From NCBI GenBank assembly GCA_945871035.1, contig CAMBUD010000011.1, forward strand, positions 1-48,211: a DNA stretch of 48,211 nt, read 5' to 3'. The notes beneath the pieces were generated by a model, which saw only the letters and a program-made list of their open reading frames with translations, was not told the DNA's origin and made no database searches. Every line of letters begins with the position of its first letter. The stretch's first letter is position 1. A program made the position numbers and the translations under genes. Shown piece after piece: positions 33,281 through 41,011 of the stretch. Origin of the DNA: Planctomicrobium piriforme (lineage in GTDB: Bacteria; Planctomycetota; Planctomycetia; Pirellulales; UBA1268).

Positions 33281-34290
33281 AACTCCGCGTTGGCATCGTT
33301 GGACTCGGCAACCAGTGGGAGGCTCGTTACTTGCCGGCGCTGCGCGCGTTGGCAGACCGCTTTGAGGTGCGGGGGATCTGCGAGCAGGTGGCTCATCTCG
33401 CCCAGCGCGCTGCCACCGAAATTGGCACGACTCCCGTCGATGGCTTTCGTGCGCTTGCCGCACGCGACGACGTTGATGCACTGCTCTATCTCTCCGACCA
33501 GTGGTATGGTGCTGCGCCAATTTTGGCAGCCTGCGATTTTGGTAAGGCCGTCTATTCAGCTATTTCACTGCCATTTGAGCCAGAAGAGGCGCATCTGCTG
33601 CGACGCCGCGTTGAGGAATCCGGCATCGCATTCATGGCCGAACTACCGCGGCGGCACGCTCCAGCCACCGTGCGGTTGAAGGAACTAATCGCTACGCGGC
33701 TGGGCGCTCCAAAAATGCTCTTCTGCCACCGGCGCATTCCCTTTTCGAGCAGCCCTACCGCCACCCCGCCACGCGACCGCGCCAGTGAGGCTCGCGATCT
33801 TATGGAACTTGTCGATTGGTGTCGCTACGTCGCCGGCGTTGAAGCCACCAGCGTGATTGCCGTTCGGCATGCAGAGACACCGACCAGCGAAACCGACGAC
33901 TACCAGATGATGAGCCTCGATTTTACTCATGGCGCAGCACCCGGCAACGGGCCCATCGCTCAGATCAGTTGTGGTTACTACATACCGCGTTGCTGGGAGG
34001 AGGCCGTCGGCTTCCGCCCGCCAGCCGCCCTCCAGGTGGCATGCGAAAATGGCATCGCTTTTGTCGATCTACCGACCAGCTTGGTGTGGTTCGACACTGC
34101 GGGGCGTCACCAGGAGTCGCTCGAAAGCGACCGACCGGTGGGCGAGCACATGCTCGTGCAATTCCATCGCAAGGTGACAAGCTTGCTGCGCCATGTCAGT
34201 GGCCTCGACGACACCCTGCGTGCGTTGCAGATCGTGCAGGCTGCTGCCACAAGCCAGAGCGAGGGTCGCCGCGTGCGACTGCTCGACTAA
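33277..34290 (+). CDS. Gfo/Idh/MocA-type protein, coupled to purD
   Basis: The 337-residue protein has an N-terminal Rossmann fold (LRVGIVGLGNQWEARYLPAL, then VRGICEQV and VDALLYLSD) and the alpha/beta C-terminal domain of the Gfo/Idh/MocA family. The usual catalytic E-K-P after the fifth strand is absent: here the stretch reads GKAVYSAISLPFEPEEA, so normal dehydrogenase chemistry is doubtful. The dinucleotide loop is intact enough for NAD binding. Its ATG overlaps the purD stop by 4 bases, an odd pairing with no obvious pathway link. Substrate unknown. Confidence 0.82.
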   Translation: MKLRVGIVGLGNQWEARYLPALRALADRFEVRGICEQVAHLAQRAATEIGTTPVDGFRALAARDDVDALLYLSDQWYGAAPILAACDFGKAVYSAISLPFEPEEAHLLRRRVEESGIAFMAELPRRHAPATVRLKELIATRLGAPKMLFCHRRIPFSSSPTATPPRDRASEARDLMELVDWCRYVAGVEATSVIAVRHAETPTSETDDYQMMSLDFTHGAAPGNGPIAQISCGYYIPRCWEEAVGFRPPAALQVACENGIAFVDLPTSLVWFDTAGRHQESLESDRPVGEHMLVQFHRKVTSLLRHVSGLDDTLRALQIVQAAATSQSEGRRVRLLD

Positions 34291-34295
34291 CGGCC

Positions 34296-34352
34296 TAACG
34301 CTCGCAACCGTAACGCTCGCAACCGTGTCAGGAAGCGAGGTCAGGAATCGAG
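34296..34352. repeat. Short tandem duplications between convergent genes
   Basis: A 15-base unit, TAACGCTCGCAACCG, occurs twice in direct succession (34296-34310 and 34311-34325). It is followed by two 13-base near-copies, GTCAGGAAGCGAG and GTCAGGAATCGAG (34327-34352), the second of which enters the last codons of the dehydrogenase gene. They look like slippage-type duplications. Confidence 0.85.
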
Positions 34353-35483
34353 TGCCGCCACCACTAAATCGCCGATTTCCTTCGTGCCGTAGCCCATTTT
34401 CCCGGCCGACTGGCTGCGCATCTTTGTGCCGGTGATGTGGGCCACCGCCCGATCGATTCGTGCCCCGGCCTGCGCGTGGCCAGTGTGCTCCAGCAACATG
34501 GCCATGGCGTTGATCGCGGCGATTGGATTGATCTGATTGGTACCGGTGTACTTGGGTGCGCTGCCTCCCATCGGCTCAAACATGCTCACCCCGCCCTTGT
34601 CGGGATTGAGATTTGCGCCGGCCGCCACACCCATGCCGCCCTGCAGAATGCCGCCCAAGTCGGTAATGATGTCGCCGAACATGTTGGTGGTGACAATCAC
34701 GTCGTAGGCATCTGGATTTTTAACCATCCACATGCAGCAGGCATCGACGTGGTTGTAGTCCGTTTTGACATCTGGATATTCCTTTGCCACATCCTGGAAC
34801 GTGCGCCACCACAAATCGTGGCCGAATGTGAGGACGTTGGTTTTGGCAACCAACGTGAGCGTTTTCTTCGGGCTGTTGCGTTTTCGCGTAAATTCAAACG
34901 CCCAGCGAATGCACCGTTCGCATCCCTTCCGGGTGTAGATCGCCTGCTGCACTGCCACTTCATCAGGCGTGTCTTTTTTGAGGAAGCCACCGACGCCGCA
35001 GTAGAGATCTTCAGTGTTTTCACGCACCACGACAAAATCAATGTCGGCCGGACCGCGCCCGGCCAGCGGCGTTTCCACACCGGGCAACAATTTGACGGGC
35101 CGCAGGTTGATGTACTGATCGAGTTTAAACCGTAGATCCAAAAGCAGACCCTTTTCCAGAATGCCGGGGGCAACCTGCGGGTGGCCAATGGCGCCGAGAA
35201 AGATCGCGTCTTTTGAACGCAGCAGATCGAGGCCTCCAGGGGGAATGATCTCGCCTGTTCTTAAATAACGGTCACCGCCCCAGTCGAGCATCTCCACCGC
35301 AAACGAAAGGCCGTCTATCTTTGCGGTGGCCTCAAGCACCTTCATCGCCTCAGCGGTGACCTCAGGCCCTGTGCCGTCTCCCGGAATTGCGGCTATCAAA
35401 AGTTGCCGTTCAACTTGACTCGTCGAGCGTTGACTCGTCGAGTGTTGAGTCGTCGAGTGTTGAGTCGTCGAGTGCGATGCCAA
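34341..35483 (-). CDS. Isopropylmalate/isocitrate/tartrate-type decarboxylating dehydrogenase
   Basis: The 380-residue enzyme belongs to the beta-decarboxylating dehydrogenase family. Start: LLIAAIPGDGTGPEV. Substrate region: LRPVKLLPGVETPLAGRG with IDFVVVRENTEDLYCG, nearer in wording to tartrate/D-malate dehydrogenases than to typical LeuB. Metal-binding DIITDLGGILQGGMGVAAGA and MFEPMGGSAPKYTG follow. It could act as 3-isopropylmalate dehydrogenase or on malate/tartrate, so I give no symbol. The first 22 residues are a His/Ser/Thr/Gln tract encoded by 15-bp repeats. The start is TTG at 35483, 10 bases after the upstream stop and with AGG upstream. Confidence 0.88.
   Translation of the reverse strand: MASHSTTQHSTTQHSTSQRSTSQVERQLLIAAIPGDGTGPEVTAEAMKVLEATAKIDGLSFAVEMLDWGGDRYLRTGEIIPPGGLDLLRSKDAIFLGAIGHPQVAPGILEKGLLLDLRFKLDQYINLRPVKLLPGVETPLAGRGPADIDFVVVRENTEDLYCGVGGFLKKDTPDEVAVQQAIYTRKGCERCIRWAFEFTRKRNSPKKTLTLVAKTNVLTFGHDLWWRTFQDVAKEYPDVKTDYNHVDACCMWMVKNPDAYDVIVTTNMFGDIITDLGGILQGGMGVAAGANLNPDKGGVSMFEPMGGSAPKYTGTNQINPIAAINAMAMLLEHTGHAQAGARIDRAVAHITGTKMRSQSAGKMGYGTKEIGDLVVAALDS
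35415..35474. repeat. Four 15-bp tandem repeats at 5' end of dehydrogenase gene
   Basis: Four uninterrupted units of the form TTGA[CG]TCGTCGAG[CT]G occupy 35415-35429, 35430-35444, 35445-35459 and 35460-35474; the last two are identical. Read on the coding strand they give repeats of His/Arg-Ser-Thr-Thr/Ser-Gln, so they lengthen the N terminus without breaking the frame. Confidence 0.92.
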
Positions 35484-35493
35484 TTGCTGCCTA

Positions 35494-35820
35494 TCAGTTG
35501 TTACTAAAGTTGAGTTGTTTTCCGGACTTCACGCCAAGGGGATTTTTGACGAATCGTTGGCGACAGGATTCGCAGAGATCAAACCGCAACGAACGGGCGC
35601 CGTCATCAACGAATGAAACTTCGTCCCCTGCATCCAGTCGCTGCAACAACTCCTGCATTTCTTCCAAGTGGTCATCGTCAGCGGCACTGCAATCGACGGC
35701 ACAACAGTCGTCCACCGTTGCGTCGTCAATGGCTGGAAATATCTCGATTTTCATGACGTGGCGCACTTCCATCTGCGCATTGATCGGGCGTTTGCATGCA
35801 TCGCATGAGTAGTGAAGCAT
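35494..35820 (-). CDS. Small zinc-ribbon-like protein, planctomycete type
   Basis: The 108-residue soluble protein has two Cys pairs: CDACKRPI near the start and CESCRQRFV near the end, consistent with a split zinc ribbon. The middle is acidic (DDATVDDCCAVDC, then DDDHLEEMQELLQRL). I recognise the style as a conserved planctomycete protein of unknown function. The ATG at 35820 has GGAGG upstream. It precedes the dehydrogenase gene by 10 bases and is probably cotranscribed. Confidence 0.8.
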   Translation of the reverse strand: MLHYSCDACKRPINAQMEVRHVMKIEIFPAIDDATVDDCCAVDCSAADDDHLEEMQELLQRLDAGDEVSFVDDGARSLRFDLCESCRQRFVKNPLGVKSGKQLNFSNN

Positions 35821-36093
35821 CGGTCATCCTCCGCAAACTTTCGGTTGGTGATGCTGGCGTTCTGCGAGCATCAGATTTTTGCTTGTGCAGGCGTTTGATC
35901 CTGCATATGGTTACATGCATGAGTGTGACCGCTAACCTCGGTGAAGGCAAGTGTTGAGCAGGCGACTTTCTGAGAAGTTTTTCTGGTACGACTGTGCCGG
36001 GCAATGGCGGGGAGCAGGGGATTTGGCACAACCCCAGTCGACCGACTAGAATTACCGACAACAGTTTGCAAATCCACCCTCGGGGAAAATCTG

Positions 36094-36747
36094 ATGCCAT
36101 CCGGTCTTGCGCTCAATGCTCTACCGATGCCCGGATCCCTGACCCTCAGCGTATTAGTGCTGAACCGTTCGTTTGTGGCAGTGCACATCACAAACGTTCG
36201 TCGGGCCATCACGCTGCTTTTTCGGCACTTGGCCGAGGTTGTGCACATCGAGGAGGGGCAGTTTGCCGCTTATTCTCTCGATTCGTGGCGCGAACTTTCA
36301 GCCTTGCAAGGGGAGTTTCGAACGCCCGAAGCCGATTGGGTGCAGGCTGTGGGATATGAACTCCAAGCGCCGCGTGTCATTCGCTTGGTGTCGTGCGATC
36401 GCGGGCCACGACAGGGCCTGCGTTTTAACAGACGCAACGTGTTTGCCCGGGATGGCAATCTCTGCCAATACTGCGGCAAGCACTTTCCGACCAGTGAGCT
36501 ATCGCTCGATCACGTTGTGCCCCGCAGTCGCGGCGGAAATACCAGCTGGGAAAATATTGTCTGCGCGTGCGTGGCCTGCAACGTCCGCAAGGGCGGCCGT
36601 ACCCCACAGGAGGCGCGGATGCAGATGATCCGTCAGCCGTTGAAGCCCAAGCGCAGCCCACTGCTTTCGAATAAGCTAGGCAATCCGAAGTATCAAAGCT
36701 GGAAGAGCTTCGTGGACACTGCCTACTGGTTGGTTGATCTGCGGTGA
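36094..36747 (+). CDS. HNH endonuclease family protein
   Basis: The 217-residue protein has an N-terminal region of unclear fold (LVLNRSFVAVHITNVRRAITLLF) and a C-terminal HNH domain: CQYCGKHF, SLDHVVPRSRGG, then NIVCACVACNVRKGGRTPQEA. The two Cys pairs bind zinc, and the D-H, N and H/N catalytic positions are those of the family. Such proteins occur as stand-alone genes across bacteria; the target is unknown. The ATG at 36094 follows a GGGGA site. A longer frame from 36004 lacks support. Confidence 0.88.
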   Translation: MPSGLALNALPMPGSLTLSVLVLNRSFVAVHITNVRRAITLLFRHLAEVVHIEEGQFAAYSLDSWRELSALQGEFRTPEADWVQAVGYELQAPRVIRLVSCDRGPRQGLRFNRRNVFARDGNLCQYCGKHFPTSELSLDHVVPRSRGGNTSWENIVCACVACNVRKGGRTPQEARMQMIRQPLKPKRSPLLSNKLGNPKYQSWKSFVDTAYWLVDLR

Positions 36748-36780
36748 GTTAAGCGGGCGCTTGACACCCATGCGGATCCC

Positions 36781-36815
36781 AGACAGATCCCCATCAGAGA
36801 AATCGGGATCTGTCT
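36781..36815. terminator. Perfect 11-bp inverted repeat between convergent genes
   Basis: The arms AGACAGATCCC and GGGATCTGTCT are exact complements with a 13-base loop. It lies in the 120-base gap between the converging HNH and ferredoxin genes, as a bidirectional terminator would. No T-run follows on either strand, so a factor-dependent or protein-bound role is possible. Confidence 0.45.
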
Positions 36816-36867
36816 CGCCAAACAAGCGTCTACCGCTGTAACGGGAAGCATGTGCTGAGGCCGTTGC

Positions 36868-37140
36868 TCAGCACAGTGGATCCTTCTTTTCCGTGATCAC
36901 CGGGCACTGCGGCGACATTTCAGCGTTGAGTTGCGTGAACTCCTTCCACTCTTCCGGCAGGTTGTCTTCGTGGAAAATTGCCTCCACTGGACACTCCGGG
37001 ACGCACGCCTCACAGTCGATACACTCGTCAGGGTGGATGTAGATCATCTTATCCCCCTCGTAGAAACACTCGACCGGACAAACGACCACGCAGTCTGTGT
37101 ATTTGCAACCAAAACATGGCTCAGCGACAACGTGCGTCAT
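36868..37140 (-). CDS. fdxA: 7Fe ferredoxin (3Fe-4S plus 4Fe-4S)
   Basis: The 90-residue ferredoxin has the first cluster region [21 protein letters not shown] and the second [17 protein letters not shown], with the FdxA-specific tail [12 protein letters not shown] and ITEKKDPL. The pattern is nearly that of Azotobacter ferredoxin I but shorter at the C terminus. It is a soluble electron carrier. The ATG at 37140 has AGGAG upstream. It stands alone, with a long leader region on its 5' side. Confidence 0.95.
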   Translation of the reverse strand: MTHVVAEPCFGCKYTDCVVVCPVECFYEGDKMIYIHPDECIDCEACVPECPVEAIFHEDNLPEEWKEFTQLNAEMSPQCPVITEKKDPLC

Positions 37141-37311
37141 GCTTAAAAACTCCTTGCGTAAAAAACGGTGTGGAAAGCCATCGGGGAAACAAGCCCGGGG
37201 CAACGTTTCATCAAATCTGCCTGCGCGGAATCCTAGGGGGATCGCCGTACCCTGTCAACGAATGAGGGATCGGCTTGGCGAGCCACTTTTCTTCACTCCG
37301 GGTGACTGACA

Positions 37312-37341
37312 TTGGTGCTGCCCCCCAAACGGCCCTATAAT
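37312..37341 (+). promoter_or_regulatory. Promoter candidate for sigma-factor gene
   Basis: TTGGTG (37312-37317) is followed after 18 bases by a perfect TATAAT (37336-37341). The predicted start lies about 115 bases before the sigma GTG. The -35 match is weak (three of six), so this depends mainly on the -10. Confidence 0.4.
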
Positions 37342-37361
37342 TCGTCGAGGATTCGTCGAGA
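37340..37361. repeat. 11-bp direct repeat overlapping the -10 region
   Basis: ATTCGTCGAGG and ATTCGTCGAGA lie head to tail directly over the end of the TATAAT. The TCGTCGAG core is also present in the 15-bp repeats at 35415-35474. Confidence 0.7.
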
Positions 37362-37463
37362 ATTTTGGCGAGCCGGGGCAGAAAATGAATTGTTTTCTCG
37401 GTTAATGGACATGGCTTCCCGCTTTGAATTGCGGTGGCTCTGTCGGTCTAGAAGGGTGGCTGC

Positions 37464-38069
37464 GTGACCGCTTCCAACTCCCCCCAGTCAACATCCCAGC
37501 CAGCGGTCGTTTGCGCGCCCGATGACCAGGCGTTGCTAGAATCCTGTCTGGCCGCAAAGCCAGGGGCGTGGGATGAATTTGTGGGCCGCTTTGCCGGATT
37601 GCTCGCCTACGTCATTGAACGCGTTAGCAGTCAGCGACAACTTTCCCTCCCATCTTCTGATCGTGATGACCTCGTCGCAGACGTTCTTGTCGACCTGCTC
37701 AAAAATGATGCCGCCGCGCTGCGGGCATTTGCCGGAAAATCGAGCCTGCCCACTTATTTGACCGTGATCGCCAGAAGAGTGGCCGTGAGATCGATGGTGC
37801 TTGCAGCCAACTCAAATCGTAAGGTGGGGTCACTGCGTGATGGCACTGCTCCGCTGATGGATGGCACACAGCAGCATGCTCGCGTCGAAAGGCACGACGA
37901 GATTGAGTCTTTGCTGGGCCGACTTATTCCAGAAGAGGCACGGCTCGTGCGATTGCACCACATCGAAGGCAAAAGCTATGGTGAAATCAGCGCACTCACC
38001 GGGATGCCGCTGGGTTTGATCGGACCCACTCTCTCCAGGGCCAATGAAAAAATGCGCGGTCAGGCTTAG
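37464..38069 (+). CDS. ECF-like RNA polymerase sigma factor
   Basis: The 201-residue protein has sigma-70 region 2 features (WDEFVGRFAGLLAYVIERV, DRDDLVADVLVDLLKND, then LPTYLTVIARRVAVRSM) and region 4 (EEARLVRLHHIEGKSYGEI with a following helix-turn-helix LTGMPLGLIGPTLSRANEKMR). It lacks regions 1 and 3, as ECF factors do. No anti-sigma gene is adjacent. The GTG at 37464 follows AGAAGGG at good distance. It converges on a planctomycete secreted protein gene. Confidence 0.9.
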   Translation: MTASNSPQSTSQPAVVCAPDDQALLESCLAAKPGAWDEFVGRFAGLLAYVIERVSSQRQLSLPSSDRDDLVADVLVDLLKNDAAALRAFAGKSSLPTYLTVIARRVAVRSMVLAANSNRKVGSLRDGTAPLMDGTQQHARVERHDEIESLLGRLIPEEARLVRLHHIEGKSYGEISALTGMPLGLIGPTLSRANEKMRGQA

Positions 38070-38085
38070 GGTCGCACCGCGAGAA

Positions 38086-39006
38086 TCAGCGCGGTTGCGG
38101 AGGACCGATCACAACAGACGGATCGGCAAGGTCTATGGGCTCGTAGCCTTCGTAGGCCGGCATCTGCCAGAGTTGGCCAGGGTCTGTGGCCGGTGTATTC
38201 GTTGTAATCGCCGCTAATTCAAGTTGGAATTCGATGCCCGATGCGGGCCATGAAACCTCCACCAGTCGTGGCAAAGCAGCACCTGATTGTGGATCGACTC
38301 GGTGTCGTGATGTGCGACAACTCGCCAGTCTTTCGCCCGTAGTGGTGAAGAGATGCTGTTCGACAACCAAGCCAGTTGTGCCATCGAGAAGCGTTGACTT
38401 GAAGAGCTCTCCTTCGCCCGAATGGATTCGGCTGCGAATCTCGATCCTGCCATCGGGGAGTGGAAATGGCCCTTCGTGCCGATCCTCGGGGCGAAAGTTT
38501 ACCAGTCCCAGGAGTTCCGGCATCCAATCGGCTCGAATCGGAAGCAACCGCCGTGCAGAAGACTGCGCGTATTGGTCATGCCGACAGAAAAGCATCACGG
38601 GCGGTTGGTGGCGACGGATCCAAAGCCAGAACAGATCGTCGTTGCTACCGATATCGAGTTCGCTACCGGTGACAGACGTCTGGGCCCGCAAACGAAACCG
38701 ACGCGGTGGCTCGCAGGCCACCTGTGCCGACAGACGTGGCACGCCCGGCACCACCAACACAGCCTGCGGTGCCATGTAACTGCGCACACGCTGGGTATTG
38801 TCGTGCACGGCAGCGATAATCTGGTCGAGAGTTGCCTGCGTCGGCAAGGCCCGAGGCAAGGGCATTGTGCCAACCTGATAGCCGCGGAGCACCTGGGGGC
38901 AAGCCGCTCCGCTGGAAGCCATTGCGACGACCACTAATGCTAAAGCAACTGCGCGCGATGGCGCACGGCATGCGGCCCCGTTCGATTGCGACGCCACCTG
39001 GCTCAT
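38086..39006 (-). CDS. Secreted/lipoprotein of unknown function
   Basis: No firm family is recognised for this 306-residue protein. It has an N-terminal hydrophobic signal (AVALALVVVAMASSGAAC) that could end at a lipidated Cys, then strand-rich sequence (RLSAQVACEPPRRFRLRAQT, FWLWIRRHQPPVMLFCRHDQ, then GRIEIRSRIHSGEGELFKST). The alternation of strands resembles LolA/LolB-like lipid-binding folds, but that is only an impression. The ATG at 39006 overlaps the upstream stop by 4 bases, so it is coupled to the preceding gene. A longer frame to 39117 is not needed. Confidence 0.75.
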   Translation of the reverse strand: MSQVASQSNGAACRAPSRAVALALVVVAMASSGAACPQVLRGYQVGTMPLPRALPTQATLDQIIAAVHDNTQRVRSYMAPQAVLVVPGVPRLSAQVACEPPRRFRLRAQTSVTGSELDIGSNDDLFWLWIRRHQPPVMLFCRHDQYAQSSARRLLPIRADWMPELLGLVNFRPEDRHEGPFPLPDGRIEIRSRIHSGEGELFKSTLLDGTTGLVVEQHLFTTTGERLASCRTSRHRVDPQSGAALPRLVEVSWPASGIEFQLELAAITTNTPATDPGQLWQMPAYEGYEPIDLADPSVVIGPPQPR

Positions 39007-39521
39007 GCTGCACCTCCCGACCAAAGCAGCGACGAGAGCCGCTCTTGAATACGGATGGCGTCTGCCCCTTGCGGCGGCTGAACCGACACCCGGTATTCGC
39101 TCTCTCGCCTGCGGCAACTGAGCAGGAGTTCGGCTTGGGCTGTCTGCTTGGCCCCCTGATCGGTTGTCTGTTGAACGCTGTTCTGCTGATCGATAATTTT
39201 CAAAGCCTTGCGACGGACGAGCTCCAGCGCGATGAGATAGCGGAGCGATGCGTCCTGCGGACTATCGGCCAGCTGTTCGAGCACATCGAGCAACACGTCT
39301 GGAGGTGCGAGAGTCGAGCCGCCGGATTCGTTGGCCGGATACGTCGATCGCCACCAGGCCAGCGTGTGCGCAACTGGCCCCTGCCAGCCTGCAACACAAC
39401 AATCCATGCGGTCGAGCTTGCCCTCAGCACGCACCAGCGCCGAATAGAACACTTCCCCCGGCACAAATGGCTGGCCTGTCTGCGCGCAAACACCATGCGG
39501 TCGGTGGAGTTTCAAATCCAT
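39003..39521 (-). CDS. Planctomycete-type conserved protein (CxxTGQPFxPGE)
   Basis: The 172-residue soluble protein begins with GVCAQTGQPFVPGEVFYSAL, followed by DRMDCCVAGWQGP and WWRSTYPA, a pattern I associate with a small conserved planctomycete protein. The second half is helical (LLDVLEQLADSPQDASLRYL). Cys residues near the start could bind metal. It is coupled by a 4-base overlap to the secreted protein that follows. Function unknown. Confidence 0.78.
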   Translation of the reverse strand: MDLKLHRPHGVCAQTGQPFVPGEVFYSALVRAEGKLDRMDCCVAGWQGPVAHTLAWWRSTYPANESGGSTLAPPDVLLDVLEQLADSPQDASLRYLIALELVRRKALKIIDQQNSVQQTTDQGAKQTAQAELLLSCRRRESEYRVSVQPPQGADAIRIQERLSSLLWSGGAA

Positions 39522-39621
39522 CTGCTCACAACCTTTCTATCTCTCTTGCAGCGGCCAGCCGCGAACGTGGAGAGATATACGGATTGCTACGATTGGCTTC
39601 AACCCGCCTGTAGCCCACGCT

Positions 39622-40551
39622 TCACTGGTTTAAGCGATCAGTTCCAGCAAGTGGCGCAGGATAGGGAAGCCCGGCGAGCAGTAGGTCGGCAATTTCGACG
39701 ATTCCGTCCTCGTCGTGCGAGTGCACGATCAGATCGGCTGCCGCCAACACATCCGTCTGTGCGTTGCCCATGGCAATGCCCAAGCCTGCTCCGCGAATCA
39801 TTGGCAGGTCGTTCACATCGTCTCCGGCAGCGCAAATCTGGGCCGGCTCGATTCCCCACTCATGCGCAACATGCAAGATACCTGCCCACTTAGTCACTCC
39901 AGCCGGCGCGATCTCGCACATCCATTCGCGGTAGCGCGGACTCCGGATCGTGTGCACAGAGAGTTGGCTGGGCCACGTGGTACGCAAGGACTCTTCGAGA
40001 GCCCTCATCTGCGACTGCGTGCCCATCGTGAAACCGGCAAAAACTCCGCTGGGTGGAAATTGTTCTACCAAGGGCGCAGCGCAAGCCAACGCTTGATTGC
40101 GTTTGAGATAATCACTCAAACCGGGACCGATGCCGTTATCATCCCCATCGGCCATGCCCGCCTGACTGACTTCGTGAGAGTCGGCCTGCAGTGGGCGGCG
40201 GCAGTGAAAATCAAACCCTGCTGCAAAGCTATCCGTGTAGAGGATCGGCTCGCGTCCGCGGGCCACAATCATTTTCAGCACGTCTACGAGCACACCGGGA
40301 GCAAACTGCGCACAAAAAAGAGTGGCGTGATCCAGAGGCTGCTTGACCAGCGCCCCCGACGCCGTTACCAACGGTGTATCGATGCCAAGTTGCAGTGCCA
40401 CCGGCAGGACATCGCGATAGCGCCTCCCGGTGGCGAGCATCACCCGGATCCCTGCCGCCTGCACCCGCCCCACTGCCCGACACGTTGCAGCGCTGATTTC
40501 ATGACGGCTGTTTTGCAGGGTTCCATCCACATCCAGCACAAGCAACCGCAT
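39622..40551 (-). CDS. HAD-family phosphatase, Cof type
   Basis: The 309-residue protein carries all HAD motifs: I in RLLVLDVDGTLQNSRHEI (nucleophile DxD), II in VMLATGR (Thr), III a Lys in a less clear helix, and IV in ICAAGDDVNDLPMIRGAG. The cap is of the Cof/HAD-IIB kind (YKR-like region around 130-220). GIAMGNAQTDVLAAADLIV is typical of sugar-phosphate or FMN phosphatases such as YidA/Cof. Substrate unknown. Starts at 40551 and 40587 are both possible. Confidence 0.88.
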   Translation of the reverse strand: MRLLVLDVDGTLQNSRHEISAATCRAVGRVQAAGIRVMLATGRRYRDVLPVALQLGIDTPLVTASGALVKQPLDHATLFCAQFAPGVLVDVLKMIVARGREPILYTDSFAAGFDFHCRRPLQADSHEVSQAGMADGDDNGIGPGLSDYLKRNQALACAAPLVEQFPPSGVFAGFTMGTQSQMRALEESLRTTWPSQLSVHTIRSPRYREWMCEIAPAGVTKWAGILHVAHEWGIEPAQICAAGDDVNDLPMIRGAGLGIAMGNAQTDVLAAADLIVHSHDEDGIVEIADLLLAGLPYPAPLAGTDRLNQ

Positions 40552-40612
40552 GCATCCGGCCGGTTGTGAAAGTGGGTTAGAGTCCATGTGGACTATGGTA
40601 CATGATACGGGC

Positions 40613-41011
40613 ATGACGACCGACGACCTGCACAGTGAGGAGATTGCTTTCACGCCCGTGGCGCGAGTGGGTGACATTCCCGTCGGCGAGGGGCGCACAT
40701 TTGAAGTCTCTGGCAGACTGGTGGCGATTTTTTTCGATGGCACAACCTACTCTGCAATCGATGATCTCTGCCCGCATATGGGCGCATCGCTCGGCTCTGG
40801 TCCACTCAGCGACGGCGTCGTGACATGCCCCTGGCATGCGTGGCGCTTTCGACTCTGTGACGGCGCGTGGTGCGACAATCCAAAATTGAGCATTGATGTG
40901 TTTCCCGTGCGCATCATCGACTCTGTCATCGCCGTGGCTGTGCTGCCAAGCAAGCCTGCCTCGTTGCCGCCAGACGACTCATCGCAGCACGGCTTGCGCC
41001 AAGATCTCTAG
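40613..41011 (+). CDS. Small Rieske-type 2Fe-2S ferredoxin
   Basis: The 132-residue protein is a stand-alone Rieske domain of the NirD/dioxygenase-ferredoxin kind. Cluster ligands are CPHMGASLGSG (Cys, His) and CPWHAWRF (Cys, His). It likely donates electrons to an oxygenase or reductase that is not in the window. The ATG at 40613 is chosen. No strong ribosome site is visible, and upstream frame extensions are not convincing. It diverges from the HAD gene and converges on the hydrolase; both genes end within a shared CTAG (41008-41011). Confidence 0.87.
   Translation: MTTDDLHSEEIAFTPVARVGDIPVGEGRTFEVSGRLVAIFFDGTTYSAIDDLCPHMGASLGSGPLSDGVVTCPWHAWRFRLCDGAWCDNPKLSIDVFPVRIIDSVIAVAVLPSKPASLPPDDSSQHGLRQDL

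Larger units (their letters stand above)
37141..37463. other. Divergent intergenic region between ferredoxin and sigma-factor genes
   Basis: This 323-base gap holds the ferredoxin ribosome site at its left end, a plus-strand promoter candidate near 37312-37341, an 11-bp direct repeat at 37340-37361 and, toward the right, a possible 20-codon leader frame (37405-37467) whose TGA overlaps the sigma GTG. No other coding sequence is convincing. Confidence 0.5.

Noticed and set aside
38076..38095. A terminator hairpin ACCGCG/CGCGGT between convergent genes
   Set aside because: Only a 6-bp stem, no T-run, and it lies partly within the coding end of the minus-strand gene.
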